Assembly: GCF_012273895.1 (NCBI RefSeq)
Contig: NC_052113.1
Location: 1,178,001 to 1,242,000 of the forward strand
DNA: 64,000 bases
DNA from: Zerene cesonia
Taxonomy: Eukaryota > Arthropoda > Insecta > Lepidoptera > Pieridae
Reading direction: 5' to 3'
The notes under the pieces were generated by a model, which was given only the letters and a program-made list of their open reading frames with translations, was not told where the DNA came from and made no database searches. A program made the position numbers and the translations under genes. Position 1 is the first letter of the stretch; every line of letters starts with the position of its first letter. This document shows, piece by piece, positions 43,954 to 56,767 of this stretch.

Positions 43954-44095
43954 AAATCAAATCAAAAATACTTTATTGTGCACCAAATCATACATAAATA
44001 AATTCCATAAATAAACTCTATAGGCGGTCTTATCGCTAAAGTAGCGATCTCTTCCAGACAACCTGGTGGACAAGGAGACGCTATTAATGTTTAGT
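43954..44095 (-). repeat. Non-LTR retrotransposon 3' end (GATCGCT/AGCGATAAGACCGCC family)
   Basis: On the minus strand GGAAGAGATCGCTACTTTAG and GCGATAAGACCGCCTATAG are followed by AATAAAGTA and a TTTGATTTGATTTG tail. I recognise it as a widespread insect LINE tail of the CR1/Jockey type. No coding part remains. Confidence 0.7.
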
Positions 44096-44790
44096 AAAAA
44101 AAAAAACAGGGCAAAAGGTGCTATAAAATAAATGTAATAATATAGACATATAAATGTATTGAAGAACCATGAAAAAACATAAACATATATTAATATATAC
44201 ATAGTTACACATATACACAAATACATACATAGGTAATAATACATATAAAAATACTAGATATCAAACACTGAACCAATACGAAGGTGTACCGTAAACGTAT
44301 CTCAACCGAACACCGCTAAGTAACATCATACATTTCGAATCACCCTTTCAAACAAATCCGTCAACCCGATATAAGTCCCAATTTAAAAATTTATTCGTTC
44401 CATTCAATTCTCGAGAACACATTCGAAATAAGCCTGATAAGTAATTCTGTGAGCATAATATATTCACGTGGAACAACCGGTGCTCGGGAGAAATGGTAAT
44501 TTAGAATGCCTATATTATATATACCTACCTACCTACCTATTTATTATATTTATGCGCAAATCTCTGTACTACTGGAAACGGAAAATATAAGATCCGCATA
44601 TTGTCGCTGTTATTTATAAAAATACATCGTATCTTTTCAAACCGCTCATTCATTACGACTACCAAATTATTCCATCGAATATACTTATCAGAGCGCAGCG
44701 GATATTTATTCATGTAACAACGTAGATATATCAGTATAGATGCATTACCATCTCAATCAAAGGCTTACACCGCGCCCCGCCGCGCCGTCT
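44096..44790. other. Intergenic; CCTA microsatellite
   Basis: ACCTACCTACCTACCTAT near 44522-44540. The rest is AT-rich without features. Confidence 0.6.
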
Positions 44791-44797
44791 ATATTCG

Positions 44798-44817
44798 GCT
44801 GACAGCTGACAGCTGAC
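44798..44817. promoter_or_regulatory. Triplicated GCTGACA with CAGCTG E-boxes
   Basis: GCTGACAGCTGACAGCTGAC gives two CAGCTG E-boxes and repeated TGACAG (Meis/Homothorax/TGIF-type) cores in 20 bp. It lies in a GC-rich spot (44772-44832) beside CGCGCCCCGCCGCGCC. Confidence 0.35.
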
Positions 44818-44958
44818 GGGCTGGCCAGCCGTACGATATCCTCATTTACGTATCCAGTTCAATAGTATGGATAATTGAGACCTGCTTACAGTCGTATGCC
44901 CTTTAATTTGTGTAATTTTTTGAGCCTCGTATTGCATGCTGATCTTAGCGATAATATA

Positions 44959-45134
44959 TCTACATATACACTAAAATTATAAAGAGGAAGAATTTGTATT
45001 TTTGTTTATTTGTTTGTAGTGGATAAACTCAAAAACTAAACTACTGGACCGATTTCAAAAATACTTTCACCATTAGAGAGCTGCAACTTCATTGAGTGAC
45101 ATAAGCTATATACGTATCCGGGGCGGACAGCTAG
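44959..45134 (+). mobile_element. Helitron-like element, third family
   Basis: TCTACATATACACTAAAATT after A44958. It contains CTACTGGACCGATTTCAAAA and ends GGGGCGGACAG, CTAG before T45135. Close to 46561-46735. Confidence 0.7.
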
Positions 45135-45738
45135 TAAGAGAATATAAAGGTTGGTCAAGAAACGAGTAAAGTATGACGTTTGTTTTCATACACTATATGT
45201 GAAAAATAGATAAATGTGAACGTTTCGTACAATCGCTTTATTATAAAACATTATATTTTCGTCCGTTTCCGCATAGTCAAATGGAAATTCCCATGGAAAT
45301 GAGATAAATGAGATGAATGACGAAATGAATGAATGAGAGCTTTCGAAAAATTTCCAGATAAAAAAACTTATCACAGAATCGCCTACGCCTATAGACATAT
45401 CCTAAGAATAAGAAACAGACGCTAGTATGTATGCAACCATTGCAGTAGAAGTTAGAAACCATCAAACATCCATCCACTATCAGTGGATCTATACGCCCAT
45501 TATTTTTGTACATCTCTCAGCGACATAATCACAAGCGAGCGATATCTTGTAGCCCGGATAAGTCCGCTCATTACCCGGCCACTCTCGGGACAATGACGGC
45601 CGGATTGCGCGTTAAGTCACCCCACTATCCATAGCTTAAGTTAATTTCATCAGTCGCCATTAAAGTATTTGGGACCTTTTTTATGTGAATATACACTTTC
45701 GTGTCGAAAGGCCTACGTATTTATCTTTTACAAGCTGC
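45135..45738. other. Intergenic, nothing recognised
   Basis: Short overlapping frames on the minus strand (45186-45513) are AT-rich and resemble no known protein. A moderately GC-rich spot at 45550-45620 shows no motif. Confidence 0.45.
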
Positions 45739-45895
45739 AAAAACTACTGAACTTCACGCAAAACCTACTGAATCGATTGCAATGAAATTTGGAACCAAGA
45801 TAGCTGAACGACTGGAATAACATATAGGCAACTTTTTATCCCGATATGCTTACGGGATACGGACTTACGCGGGTGAAACCGCGGGGCGCAGCTAG
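45739..45895 (+). mobile_element. Helitron-like element, 5' truncated
   Basis: CAATGAAATTTGG, CGGGATACGGACTTACGCGG and GGTGAAACCGCGGGGCGCAG, then CTAG before T45896. ACTACTGAA followed by CCTACTGAATCG suggests a small duplication at the break. Confidence 0.75.
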
Positions 45896-46560
45896 TTATT
45901 TATAAAGTAGAAATAGTTATTTATTCGCACAACGCTTCGCTAATCGCTAGATATCCCCATTCCGCACTTAACCAGTTTAATCCTTTCGCATTTCCAGTGT
46001 ACACTGTACAATGCTTTATTTGCGTTTTTGCTCGATTCGCTGAGTGCTGTTGCAAGCGGACTAACGATTTGTTTGAACGTTTTAATTGTATTGTTGTATT
46101 CTGCTGTGCACTCAAAACATTGGACCTCTTTTGGCGCTTTTGATTCGTTATATATATATCACATAGCAATGAGATACGGGTTTTATTTGATTCATAACTC
46201 TTTAATATGATTTCATAACATTAAGTATCTACTATAATATACGACAAAAAACCGTTTATAGAGTTGGGTATAAATTTCAACGATTGTGTGAAAATAAACG
46301 CCACCTCGTTATTAATATAGTAAAAAATTAAATAACGTAGCGCTATATATAATTCAATGTTTTTCTGCTGTCAGCTCACAATAAACAAAAATAAGAGAAA
46401 TACTCACTGATAAAATTGGAATAACAAACAATTACAATTGATACTTCAGTTATAGTTACAGACTAAGATAAAAGATAGGTTCAAACAAATTTGTTAAGCT
46501 TCATTTAATCTTTAAATTATGTCGCCAAAAGCAGACAATTTATCGAATCCCCTACATTTA
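45896..46560. other. Intergenic, nothing recognised
   Basis: Overlapping frames on both strands around 45921-46210 show no family resemblance. AT-rich. Confidence 0.45.
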
Positions 46561-46735
46561 TCTACACTAATATTATAAAGACGAATAATTTGCATTTTTG
46601 TTTGTTTGTTTGTTATGGATAAACTCAAAAACTACTGGACCGATTTTAAAAATTCTTCACCATTCGAAAGCTGCAACTTCACTGAACGAAATCGGCTATA
46701 TATGTACCACGGGCTAAGCCGGGGCGACCAGCAAG
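46561..46735 (+). mobile_element. Helitron-like element, third family, mutated end
   Basis: TCTACACTAATATTATAAAG after A46560; CTACTGGACCGATTTTAAAA inside. The end reads CAAG instead of CTAG before T46736. Confidence 0.7.
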
Positions 46736-47501
46736 TCTATTATAATATGATATCAAATATATATTACACACCCCAACCCAGTCTACATCTAGGTTTAGCC
46801 AAAGCGCATACATTTAATTCACACAATAATAATAAAACTTGATAGCAAGATGCATTAGCCCCAGGGAGAGAGATATATTAGAACAGGGGATCATTCCCAC
46901 CTCCTCGTAACAGTTGGCTGACGTGCCCTTACCCTAATGGACTGACAGTTCCATTATACTTGTAATAGTCCTTGGAAGTAGAGTACATACGTTTTCATTT
47001 AATTTGAGGACTTTATGATACTCGCGAAAATACTATGAAGTAACTTTTACTTATTTAATGGTTATTAGACATACACTATACACGTAGCGTTTTTTTTTTC
47101 CTCTTATATATACATATTTTTTTTATTGTATGCTTATATTTTTTCTGTTTGATCTGTTGTGTGTGTATGTTTGTGTCAAAATAAATGTTTTTCTTTCTTT
47201 CTTTTTCTTTCTAATATGTTTACTACGAACCAATTCTCTAAAAATTAAAGCATCGAATGAAATCACATCAAGAAAAACCGTTATACATATTTATATATTA
47301 TACAGCTTACATATAGTTTTTTTCATACTAGCCGCTTGTCCCGGTTTTGCATGGGGTAACAAAAACAAATGTTTCTCGGTATTAAAAAGCTTTCTAATAA
47401 AAAAACCGGCTTAAATCTATCGATTTTTCTTCGAATAAATCCTAACGATATAAACAAAAAAAAATGAAATCTGTCCTATCTGTAATGAATCCTTCCTACT
47501 A
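46736..47501. other. Intergenic; TTTCT-rich tail and a Helitron end fragment
   Basis: GTCAAAATAAATG followed by TTTCTTTCTTTC at 47176-47213 looks like a retroposon tail. CTAGCCGCTTGTCCCGG at 47328 is a minus-strand Helitron-type 3' end without the rest. Confidence 0.4.
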
Positions 47502-47701
47502 TCCTACTAATATTATAAATGCGAAAGTTTATAAAAATGTGTGTGTGTTTGTTGCTCTTTCACGCAATAAACACTGAACCGGTTGCAATGAAATTTGGTA
47601 AGTAGATAGCTGAACAACTGGAATAACATATAGGTAACTATTTATCCCGATATTCCTACGGGATACGGACTTACGCGGGTGAAACCGCGGGGCGCAGCTA
47701 G
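47502..47701 (+). mobile_element. Helitron-like element, full length
   Basis: TCCTACTAATATTATAAATG after A47501, standard core, hairpin CGCGGGTGAAACCGCG, CTAG before T47702. Exactly 200 bp. Extra CCTTCCTACT precedes it. Confidence 0.85.
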
Positions 47702-48145
47702 TTTATTTATAAACCAACGACCGTAACAATATCTAAAACAGACCGTGTATTCGCTCCAAAATTATCAGGTACATCTAGATAGATACATCTAAAACACAAT
47801 GAATTTATGGCGAGTGATCTCTCCGGCATTGAGATGTGTTTGCGCACGCAATTAGAACCAATTGGAGTGATGTAAACGAATTGACTCGTCTATTGTTTCA
47901 TTGTGTATAAGACAAGCGCGTTTGAAATCGCGACAAAATTGAATACGTACAATATTACTTTTACGCTTTGACGTATGTAAGTAAATTTAATTTGAGAAGT
48001 TAATACAAGCATATTTAAAGGGATGCTGTTGGTTTTTTGTTGTCCTTTCTAAAATTAAACAAATTCACCCGAAATAATAATTAAAACCAGAAATAATGGT
48101 ACTCAGCCAGTTTTAAGAACAGAGTTTACTTTCCTTATACATAAG
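47702..48145. other. Intergenic, nothing recognised
   Basis: AT-rich sequence without shared repeats or coding character. Confidence 0.5.
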
Positions 48146-48430
48146 GTTATTATGGTAAAGCGAGCAACCGAGCTGATGGTCCAAAAACACTTGCAAAGGT
48201 GGTTGCACCTCTGCAAATGCGCTACCCACTTTTATGGGATAAGGGATTAGAAAGTACTGACGATAAGAATAAAGTAATGGACTGGGAAGAGTAAGGAAAA
48301 CAGAATACAGATCTCCGGCTTTCCCACTCACCTAACAAAACACAGGAGAATTCGCACGTTACTATTTCCCTTCTGTGGGTGTCCTGGTTATCCATTCGTG
48401 ACGTAACGTGCTCGACTCCCACATTCAACA
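48146..48430 (-). repeat. Non-LTR retrotransposon 3' region
   Basis: In reverse it follows the 53752-54062 copy from GTCGAGCACG (48409-48418) through CTGTGTT and GAGTGGGAAAGCCGGAG to the tail. It is diverged. Confidence 0.6.
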
Positions 48431-48756
48431 GGGTTTATTTATTGTTTGAGGTTAATTGAGATTCATCGTTATAACAAATGAAGACATTATCACTTTGATA
48501 TTTATAATAATATTTGTAATGAAGTTATTAAAGGCACCAAAAAGACGTACGTCGACAGCTATGAAACTCGGTGTGCGGCAAACAAAATTCATTTATCTAT
48601 TATTTTAAAATGATGTAGCAATAATCAACAAGTATAAACACCCATCTAAACTTGGATTTACACGATATTCGCAGAAACCCTAACGTCTTACTTTAAGTCC
48701 TTATAATATCTACATGCTCATAACGAATATCATGAATGAAATTTCCCATATTCACT

Positions 48757-49028
48757 CATCATCATAAGCCTACATATGCTCCCACTGCAGAGCTAAACTC
48801 GGGCCTCCTATGAGGGTTTACAGGCCTTAATCCGCCACCAGGCCAAGCGCGGTTTGGCAGATGTCACATGTGGTCTAACGTTTGATTCTTCGACAAGGCG
48901 GTTTCACAATGTTATCCTTCACCGTTTGGAGCAGTGTTGATGTAGACCGTGTGCCGATAAATTGAAAATTCAATTTATTGCGCGTTCGATCGGTCACGAA
49001 GGTCCTAACCACTGAGCCAGCACTGCTC
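48757..49028 (-). repeat. tRNA-derived SINE, near full length
   Basis: TCATCATCATAAGCC tail, GGCCTCCTATGAGGGTTTAC, GGCAGATGTCACATGTGG, and the head AACCACTGAGCCAGCACTGC. The B box region is mutated (GATCGGTCACGAAGG). Confidence 0.75.
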
Positions 49029-49295
49029 TTATTCTTTACATATATATTTTACATTCAACGAATTGGACTCGCTAGCTGAAATTGCTTCTTCATAAACGTC
49101 ACTACGTGCTGTGCTCACAAGTGTGATACAAACTTTAAAGGTGAAATGAAACAGCGCGGAAATGAATTCAACTAAGCAATTTGTTAACAATCGGTACCGC
49201 TTTCAAAAGATGTGACGTCAGACGATACAGGTAGCGCTCTGCAATTATAATTTTAGACCAGCTGAAGCCTGTGCTTTATAACAAATATATTAATA

Positions 49296-49429
49296 CTAGT
49301 TGCGCCCCGCAGTTTCTCCCGCGCATGGCTGTATCCCAACTATCTACGTACCAAATTTCATTGCAACCGGTTCAGTAGTTTTGGCGCGAAAGGGCAATAA
49401 ACACACACATACTTATTATATTAGTAGGA
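49296..49429 (-). mobile_element. Helitron-like element, shortened
   Basis: A|CTAGTTGCGCCCCGCAGTTT at the left, TAGTAGGA at the right, followed by irregular TAGGA repeats to about 49470. The part between the hairpin and TATCTACGTACC is deleted. Confidence 0.7.
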
Positions 49430-49470
49430 AGTAGTATAGTAGGATAGGATAGTTAATAGTAGGAGTAGGA

Positions 49471-51251
49471 TATTAAAAATAATACACATTATAATTATTA
49501 TTGGTCTTATCTATAAAATGGACTATATTTATTTCTAGATCAACCCTAGTTCATTTACAATCACAGAGCAGTTTTATTGGGCTATTGTTCAATGGTACGT
49601 ACGCAATTACAATGGGATGAAATAAATAAAATCACTTACTTAATACTTCCATTTATTCACTTTTAAAAATTTTAAATCGTCCGATCGTAATTTGCTACCA
49701 CTAATAAGAATTAATTCAAATTTCGGTTAACAAATAGACAAAGAATAACACTTCGCATACTCTTAATTATTTTATAAATTAAATAAGGTACTTTTAAACA
49801 AAACCACTAGTATTTTCCTACGCTAACTTTACGACTGCGATAAAGTTGCCTTTTATACTAATACGTGTCTATTTAGTTAATCTAGCTTTCAAATAGCTCC
49901 ATTTAGACTAATCAGCGAGTCTTTGTAAAAATATAAAGCCGGAAAAAATTTACATCCATTCGTCGTAGCTGAACCATTAACATCTTTTGGGCTTAATGCA
50001 TTCTACTTTAACTCGTGCGCTACTCAAATTAAACAGCTTATAATGCACTATTCTATTTAATATATACATATATGTGCTAAAACTTATCGATTTACTTTTA
50101 GCCGTTCCGATACGATTGAGTAATTTCCCAATATAAAAACAAACCGAAGGCTTTGCACAGGTTGAGATTTTGTATTTTATTTTGTTTTCATACAAACCTA
50201 CTACGGACAGTAACTGTTACAGATTATTAAAATACATATACTGAACCATTAGTTAAAAATTAAAATACGCTACATAATAAGTGAAATTAATTCTTTGAAA
50301 TACTGTATATTACCAGTTTCGGGCATCATTAACGAAGTTTATGTCAATATTTCTCGCTCAAACTACATCACCAAACTGTATGCCAACAACCAGTCAATAA
50401 ATCAATAAACGCATGCACCACAACGCCTCCTAACAGTTTCCCCATATCCCCAATTCCCCAAAACACCAATTCCCCGAATTGCTATCCACAGGCTTATAAC
50501 ACGAACGAACAAAGCAACCTATGGTCTGTGAAATATCTGGATTTAGCTGTTGTACTGAACTCTATTGAAATACTATCCTATTGAATTCGGCTATACCGTG
50601 TAATAATTATTGCAGTGTGAAATCGAAAACTTTAGCGAAATATCGAGTTCTGGAAACATTTCTGGGATATTTCAGAAGTTACCTATGTTATACGAGTTTT
50701 TGTATTTTTGTGCGCTTTATAACTTCAAGGGTTGGTGGATTTAATGGCGAGAGATGAAATAAAAATAATGTTCGAGATTAACAGAATATTGACGGAAGGA
50801 AATTGCGTTATAATCGTATAAAATATTAAAATTGCCCATTACATCGTTTAGTTTCACAATAATTCTATATTAAAGTATGAACTATGAGCGCGTACTCCCA
50901 TCCCTTGTCACTTAACGATGACACAAGTCACAGCGACTACTATGACTAAAACGTATGATATTATAATAATTATCCCGAACATTTCGCACAACTGTCTACC
51001 GTCACACAGCCCTTTGAGCGTAGCGATTAAGGCCTTTGTCTCCTTCCCCACCAGCCGAGCCGCGGCCCGTCACAGATATGGGTCATTACTATTGCTGTCT
51101 TTTTCTTTGAGATCTTACATCAAAGCTAAGTTTTAGGGCAACTGCCCTATTTACTGCCTTATTGTAACTACAATGTATCTACTAATTTTATACAGTTTTA
51201 TAGTCGTTACTGAAATGAACGTATCGCAAGTGTAGGATTTATATAGATATA
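49471..51251. other. Intergenic, nothing recognised
   Basis: AT-rich. The 72-residue frame at 50918-51136 has no recognisable family. No repeats shared with other parts of the window were seen. Confidence 0.45.
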
Positions 51252-51420
51252 CTAGCTGCGCCCCGCGGTTTCATCCGCGTAAGTCTGTATCCCGTAGGAA
51301 TATCGGAATAAAAAGTTGCCCAAGTGTTACTCCAGTTTTCCAGCTACGAACCAAATTTCATTCCAATCGGTTCAGTAGTTTTTGCGTGAAAGATTAACAA
51401 ACATACACACATCCTCACAA
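51252..51420 (-). mobile_element. Helitron-like element, 5' truncated
   Basis: A|CTAGCTGCGCCCCGCGGTTT and the normal core to ACACACATCCTCACAA; the TC end is missing. Confidence 0.8.
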
Positions 51421-53298
51421 TGGATTTAATGTTTCAATGCTCTCATAAACAAAAGGGAACGGAAATTTAATTTCAATTATATCTGTACAAAATACAAATA
51501 AAGCACGATTTCAATCTTAGATAACAAAACGTGGGTTACCAACATGTATCAATTTCATTCATACATACTAAACAAACAATTTGTACGGATAAAAATTCAC
51601 ACAACCTTTTCAAATCAACCAGCTTCAATAGAAACAGATCGCGTATTTGTTACAGTCCCACCGATGCGAACAAAAATAAGATATTCGAAAACTCGCGAGC
51701 GATAAATCTATACAAATACGCGAACGAATCCATACCTTATCGGGATTCAAATGTTGTTTCAACCCCTCGCTTCTATAAATATTTTCACACCCGATCCTTT
51801 TAACGTAACGAACAGTCGGCAAATGAATAATGCTCCGATGAAAATACGCACTTCCGATTCTATCGACGTTGGGCCGGTTTGTTTGATCTTTGAGGCACTT
51901 ATACATATAACTAATAATATTATGAATGTGACAGTAACTCTGACTGTTCGTTTGTTTGCCTGTCTACCTGTCTCTTCTACCAGCCTTAACCACTTTGAGT
52001 AAGGCTTTGGGTGAAATTGATTAACTAGATAATTATTCATGCGCTAGATTTAAAAAGCCTCATAAGTGAAATAAAATAAAGCAGTAATATAAAATTAAGA
52101 ATCTATTACAATGAGATAAGAGTCTAGGACATAGCTCACCTCGATAGTCGAGGAAATATTATGGATGTCAGCGAATTAATATCGCATATTATGAACGTTT
52201 CGTATCTGAGGACGGTTCAACCAATTCCGTTTATGTCGTTCTTCATAGTTTCGTTGAGAAATATTTCTAAAGAAAAAGAAAATGTACACAAAAGTAACAA
52301 AAACATCATTATACTAAACAAACGATAAATAAACATTACAAAATTACAAAATATTTCTAGCATGTTCATATCTGCAAAAAAATTAATTATATTGATTTAC
52401 TTAGTGCCGAAACTCATGTGCCTCTCTTCCTTTTGCAAACAAAAACTCCAATACACCGTGTCCTAATCTACTCTCAGCCATGACATAATATATAAGCCTG
52501 CGTACGAGAACTCTATTTGGCGGAGTCGAGCCGGTGAATAGCCATTCCCCGATCCCTGAAATATGAATATGCAATATGCCGTTCCAGCCGTTTGCAATTC
52601 AACGTCACCGATTTACTGATCCGTCCAGAATTAACAATGCACCCATTTTTATCGGAAATACTGGAAATAAAGAAGCATAGACGAATAAATACATTACCCA
52701 CTTTACCCACAGTCTTTGATGGTTAAACGCGTCTTTTACTTCGTTAAACCATAGCAAAATATTAAGAATTGATCAATGTACTATATAATATATAAAACAA
52801 TCACATAATTATAACAATTTAATTATAGAACAAAACACAACAATTCTACAACAACTTGGTCTTCCAGCGACTTACAGCAGTATCACTACTGCCGACTTAA
52901 ACACTTGAATGAAATAAATAAATAAATAAAATATATTTATTAGCAAGCACAATAATAAGAAAAATATTAAATTGACAATGATGCTCTGCCTTCTGAACTA
53001 GGTTATTATTAGTTTATGTATTAGGTTATCTGTATGTCAGAAGACAGGTTACCTGTATCTCCCTTTAAACTCATATACGTAATATTTGTAATTGATACAA
53101 AGAAACACTTTTACATGAAATCTATTGAAAATGTAAGCGAGTCAAGATCTGAAGTTTAGAATACGATTTGTTATATTCACCACAACACGTTAAAATAGGT
53201 AACTAGAAATCAACGCGTTAGAAGCATAAATTTTTGTATCTTTTTACTTCCATAAAAGCAATTTCAAGTTGTTAGATTTACGCTTATGACTATCAGTG
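51421..53298. other. Intergenic; overlapping chance frames and an AAAT-repeat tail
   Basis: Four overlapping frames of 83-93 codons at 51531-52040 on both strands reflect a stop-poor stretch. None resembles a known protein. AAATAAATAAATAAA at about 52916-52930 looks like a retroposon tail. Confidence 0.45.
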
Positions 53299-53358
53299 AG
53301 CTACGAGTCGTAGCGTGTACGTACTACGAGTTGTTCGTAGCACGGTTCGTAGCAATTC
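53299..53358. repeat. CTACG/CGTAG-rich cluster
   Basis: GAGCTACGAGTCGTAGCGTG, TACTACGAG, TTCGTAGCACGGTTCGTAGC. Same vocabulary as the cluster at 29904-29977. Confidence 0.6.
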
Positions 53359-53675
53359 ACGTACTTTGGCTTTCTTCCAAGATTTCTAGAGAATTGTTGG
53401 AAAAATAATTATCAGTGGGACGATTAAAAGTATGGTTTACAGAAAAATAATACAACAGAGTTTATAATTCGTTGCTTGTAACACTGGAAGTAAATGTTAA
53501 GTGTAATATTAAAATCAAACCGTTATTCTTTATTCATCACGAAGTTAAAAAAATCCCTATACTTACATTATTATGATCGGTACATTACTTATTTTATATC
53601 GAGTTTGATTAACAGCTATTAGCGGAATTATAATAATGGTCGTCGCGCCAGAGAGATAGAGTTAGTACCTACGTA

Positions 53676-54092
53676 AGTGAGTAAGTAGGTAAGTGAGGAG
53701 TACGTTAGTAATAAATAAGTAGTAAGTATCTCAGTAGGTAAGTTTGGTATGTAGTAGTCGAGCACGCTTCGGCACGAATTGGGCCAGTTCGCACCGGGGA
53801 AGTACCACACCCCCACAGAAGACCGGCGTGAAATAGCATTCTGCTGTGTTTCGTTCGGTGAGTGGGGGAGCCGGAGGCCCATATCCTTTTCCTTACCCTT
53901 CCAAGTCCTTTCCTTTATTCCTCTCGCCAATCCTTCCTTAATCCCTTCCCAAAAGTCGGCAATCCATTTGTAGAGGCGTAAGGTTTGCAATGGACCTTAT
54001 GCCCCTATAAATGTTCATGGGCGGTGGTAGCGCTTACCATCAGGCGAAAAGGCGAAAAAAAAAGTAAGTAAATGAGTAAGTAAGTAATAAGA
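53676..54092. repeat. GTAAGT-rich microsatellite split by a retrotransposon copy
   Basis: Irregular GTAAGTGAGTAAGTAGG repeats at 53671-53748 and AAGTAAGTAAATGAGTAAGT at 54062-54090 flank the element at 53752-54062. Confidence 0.65.
53752..54062 (+). repeat. Non-LTR retrotransposon 3' region, longest copy
   Basis: Runs from GTAGTAGTCGAGCACGCTTC through CAGAAGACCGGCGTGAAATA, GTTTCGTTCGGTGAGTGGGG and TAGAGGCGTAAGGTTTGCAA to GGCGGTGGTAGCGCTTACC, ending in an A-run. No reverse-transcriptase coding is present. The frames of 64 and 120 codons that cross it are incidental. About nine other fragments in the window derive from it. Confidence 0.75.
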
Positions 54093-54534
54093 TACATCCA
54101 CTAATCTTCAAAATTATTACAATTTTATCACATTTAAGTCCATCAACCATTCGCCTAACATCCATTAGGTACCTTCGATCCGACCCAAGCGAGTAGATTA
54201 CACAGATGTTAATAGACCACTCGAATAACTAATTTCAATAAAGCCCAAGTAACGTCAAACTAATTTCAACGGAATCCTCAAATATCTCGCGCGTAATTCG
54301 CGAGCTAACACTCAATAGTTCCAACCGAAAATTACTGATAGCGAACTTTGACTCTTCGACCTTACGAATCGGTTTAATTTCACCGCCTAAGAGTAATAAA
54401 TTTAGCTGTCGATATTTAACGTTCATTGAAAACGTGTCGATAACGCGACATAGTTTACAAATTGTCAACCGACTTTGAAATACAGGAGGCGTATCTCAAT
54501 TCCAATGAATATCTTGATTGTAAATTGTATGTTC
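54093..54534. other. Intergenic, nothing recognised
   Basis: AT-rich without shared repeats. Confidence 0.5.
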
Positions 54535-54676
54535 AAATCAATTTCATTGTTTTATGCGTGTGGTGTGATCCTATAAGTATTTATTTGAACTTTCATGTAT
54601 TAAGTTGTGTTTTTATTCATTGCTATTGTATTGTTATACAAAATTGTTGGCTATCCTAAATAAATAAATAAATACA
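54535..54676 (+). repeat. Probable non-LTR retrotransposon tail with AAAT repeats
   Basis: GTGATCCTATAAGTATTTAT, ATTGTTGGCTATCCT and an AAATAAATAAATAAAT end. Only one copy is in the window; recognised from general experience of insect retroposon tails. Confidence 0.45.
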
Positions 54677-54981
54677 ATGTATTTACTGAAGTACCTCAGA
54701 ACTTTCGACTGGATGAAGCGATTTTGATGATTCTTTGTTGTTTTAGATAGTGCTTTCCGTGTTGTCCCATTTATAAACTAGTCTAGTACCGATACTTTGA
54801 AGTTGATTTAGGTTTTTGGAGCACTAGCTGAATGAAAAAAAAAATCGTGCGACAACAATGACGAAAAAAAAAATAAGACAGCAACGCAATTAAAAGAGGA
54901 CTATGTCAAGATATAATCAGAGGAATAAATAATCCTTTTATAAAACACGAAACGAACGAAAATAAAATGATCGTTCTAGAA

Positions 54982-55228
54982 CTGGTGGTTCGCCTGATTG
55001 GTTAAGTGGTTGATGCCTCTACGAAAGGGTACTGCCCGTTTCTAAGGGTAAAAGATAAGGATAGAATAGAAAGAATGGACTGAGAAGGCATTCCCATTCA
55101 CCGTTCAAAGCATGAAACAGCAGCATTCTCATGCTTCTGTTTCAACCCGATCTTCCATTGTCGGGTCAACTCTCCCGGTGTGAGCTGGCCCAATTTGTGC
55201 CCAAACGTGTTGACTCCCACACTTAAAA
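54982..55228 (-). repeat. Non-LTR retrotransposon 3' region
   Basis: In reverse: AAGTGTGGGAGTCAACACG, GGCACAAATTGGGCCAGCTC and the tail GGTGGTTCGCCTGATTGG (plus strand). It is a diverged copy of the 53752 family. Confidence 0.6.
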
Positions 55229-56767
55229 GACCATACATATCACAACTGTTAAATCATTGCTTACCGTAAGCTCAAACCAACCCCTTTACCAAAACCTTAC
55301 AACGCGTAAAAAATACACCCACGTAGATATATCTATTACGAAATGTAAAGAATACTCCGCGTTATATTTTCCCTCACATTTTGTACTATTAATGACGTGT
55401 TTCTTGTAAAATGCCGATACTCCACAAACACTTGAACGCCGCTCTGATCCCAACATAATACAGAGGATTCGTATTTCGAGTCCCGACGGCTTTTATACTG
55501 TTTACTAGAATATTAAAAGGCACGGGATCGAAACGTACTTACGGTGAATAGACGGAATATACTAAATAGGATGAAACGTAGGACCGATGTTTGAAATTAT
55601 TTCGCAATATTTTATCATATTTTATACAATGATTTAAATAAATTCATGCTGTGTTTTATGGGCTTAAATAATAAAAGTTTTCAAGAATTTTAAAAGAAGC
55701 GTTGTTACAATAAACGCAAGTTTTATGCTTTTCTGTAAAATTAAAAACAATTATTTTCTACGAACGGATCACCCACATTGCTGAAGGGCATGCACCACTC
55801 GAATTTTAAAATGGTAATGACAACGATTCCCTATCAAACACAAAAAGAATCACTTCTATCGGTTGAAAATCCACGGAGTTATCGAGTAACAAAGCTAAAA
55901 AAATACAGTTTCGAACCTCCTCCACTTTATTAAATCGATTAAAATAGTTATAATGAAGGCTTAATCGAACATATGCTTAATTATAAAGCGTACCGTCTAT
56001 ACTACATATTGCACAATAAAAATACAAAGTATCCCTAAAAAAACCTTCAAAAGCATTTCATCTAAATATATAAGAGCCAAAGCAATGGTCAAAACCCGTG
56101 AACCACTCGCGCCGACTAAGAAAGGCCCTAATTAGGTATGTACATTCGAATCGGGCCTTAAACAAAGTCGAGTTGGCGATTCAGTAAACCGTATCTAATT
56201 GAATCGTACCCAACTGCCTGGGAGTACTTTCATCGGCGAGAAAGTTCATCGTGTGAGGTTTCTGCTATATTCTTGTATGAGAGAATCATGATACTATCGG
56301 AAAAGTTAATATACGTATCCCATACTTTATGATGGGAAAATATTAACTTATTTCTCAACAAAATTATAAATCGTGACTAAAAATAACCTATCTAATATTC
56401 AGAGAGATTTGAAATTCCGAGACAAGTTCCGAGGCTGAGAGATAAATAATAAATATCACCTCTTCTAATGTTCTAGATCAGACTATAGGTATGATTTATT
56501 TAAGACGAAAATTTTTGTCGAAACGAATTTTCGTCTTTAAAGCAGAAATCAAAAATTATTTATAATAACAAGTTAGGAGTTACCATGCTGTAGATGATTT
56601 TACACAAGCAACTCGCCCCGACTCCGGCCGGGTTAGTAAACATTATTTAAAAAAAAAAAAATATTACTTATTATCCTGAGCCAAATCCAACGATAAAAAG
56701 TCATTAAATACTTTAACAGTTATTAGGATAGGTGGTAATATAAAGACGACCTCCTTTTATATAGACA
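55229..56767. other. Intergenic, nothing recognised
   Basis: AT-rich. CGCCCCGACTCCGGCC at about 56613 looks like a lone Helitron-type 3' hairpin. Confidence 0.4.

Noticed and set aside
51531..52040. Four overlapping 83-93 codon frames on both strands
   Set aside because: No family, no signal or domain, and mutual overlap; a stop-poor stretch by chance.
53628..53990. 120-codon minus-strand frame
   Set aside because: It spans a GTAA microsatellite and a retrotransposon tail that recurs elsewhere in non-coding form.
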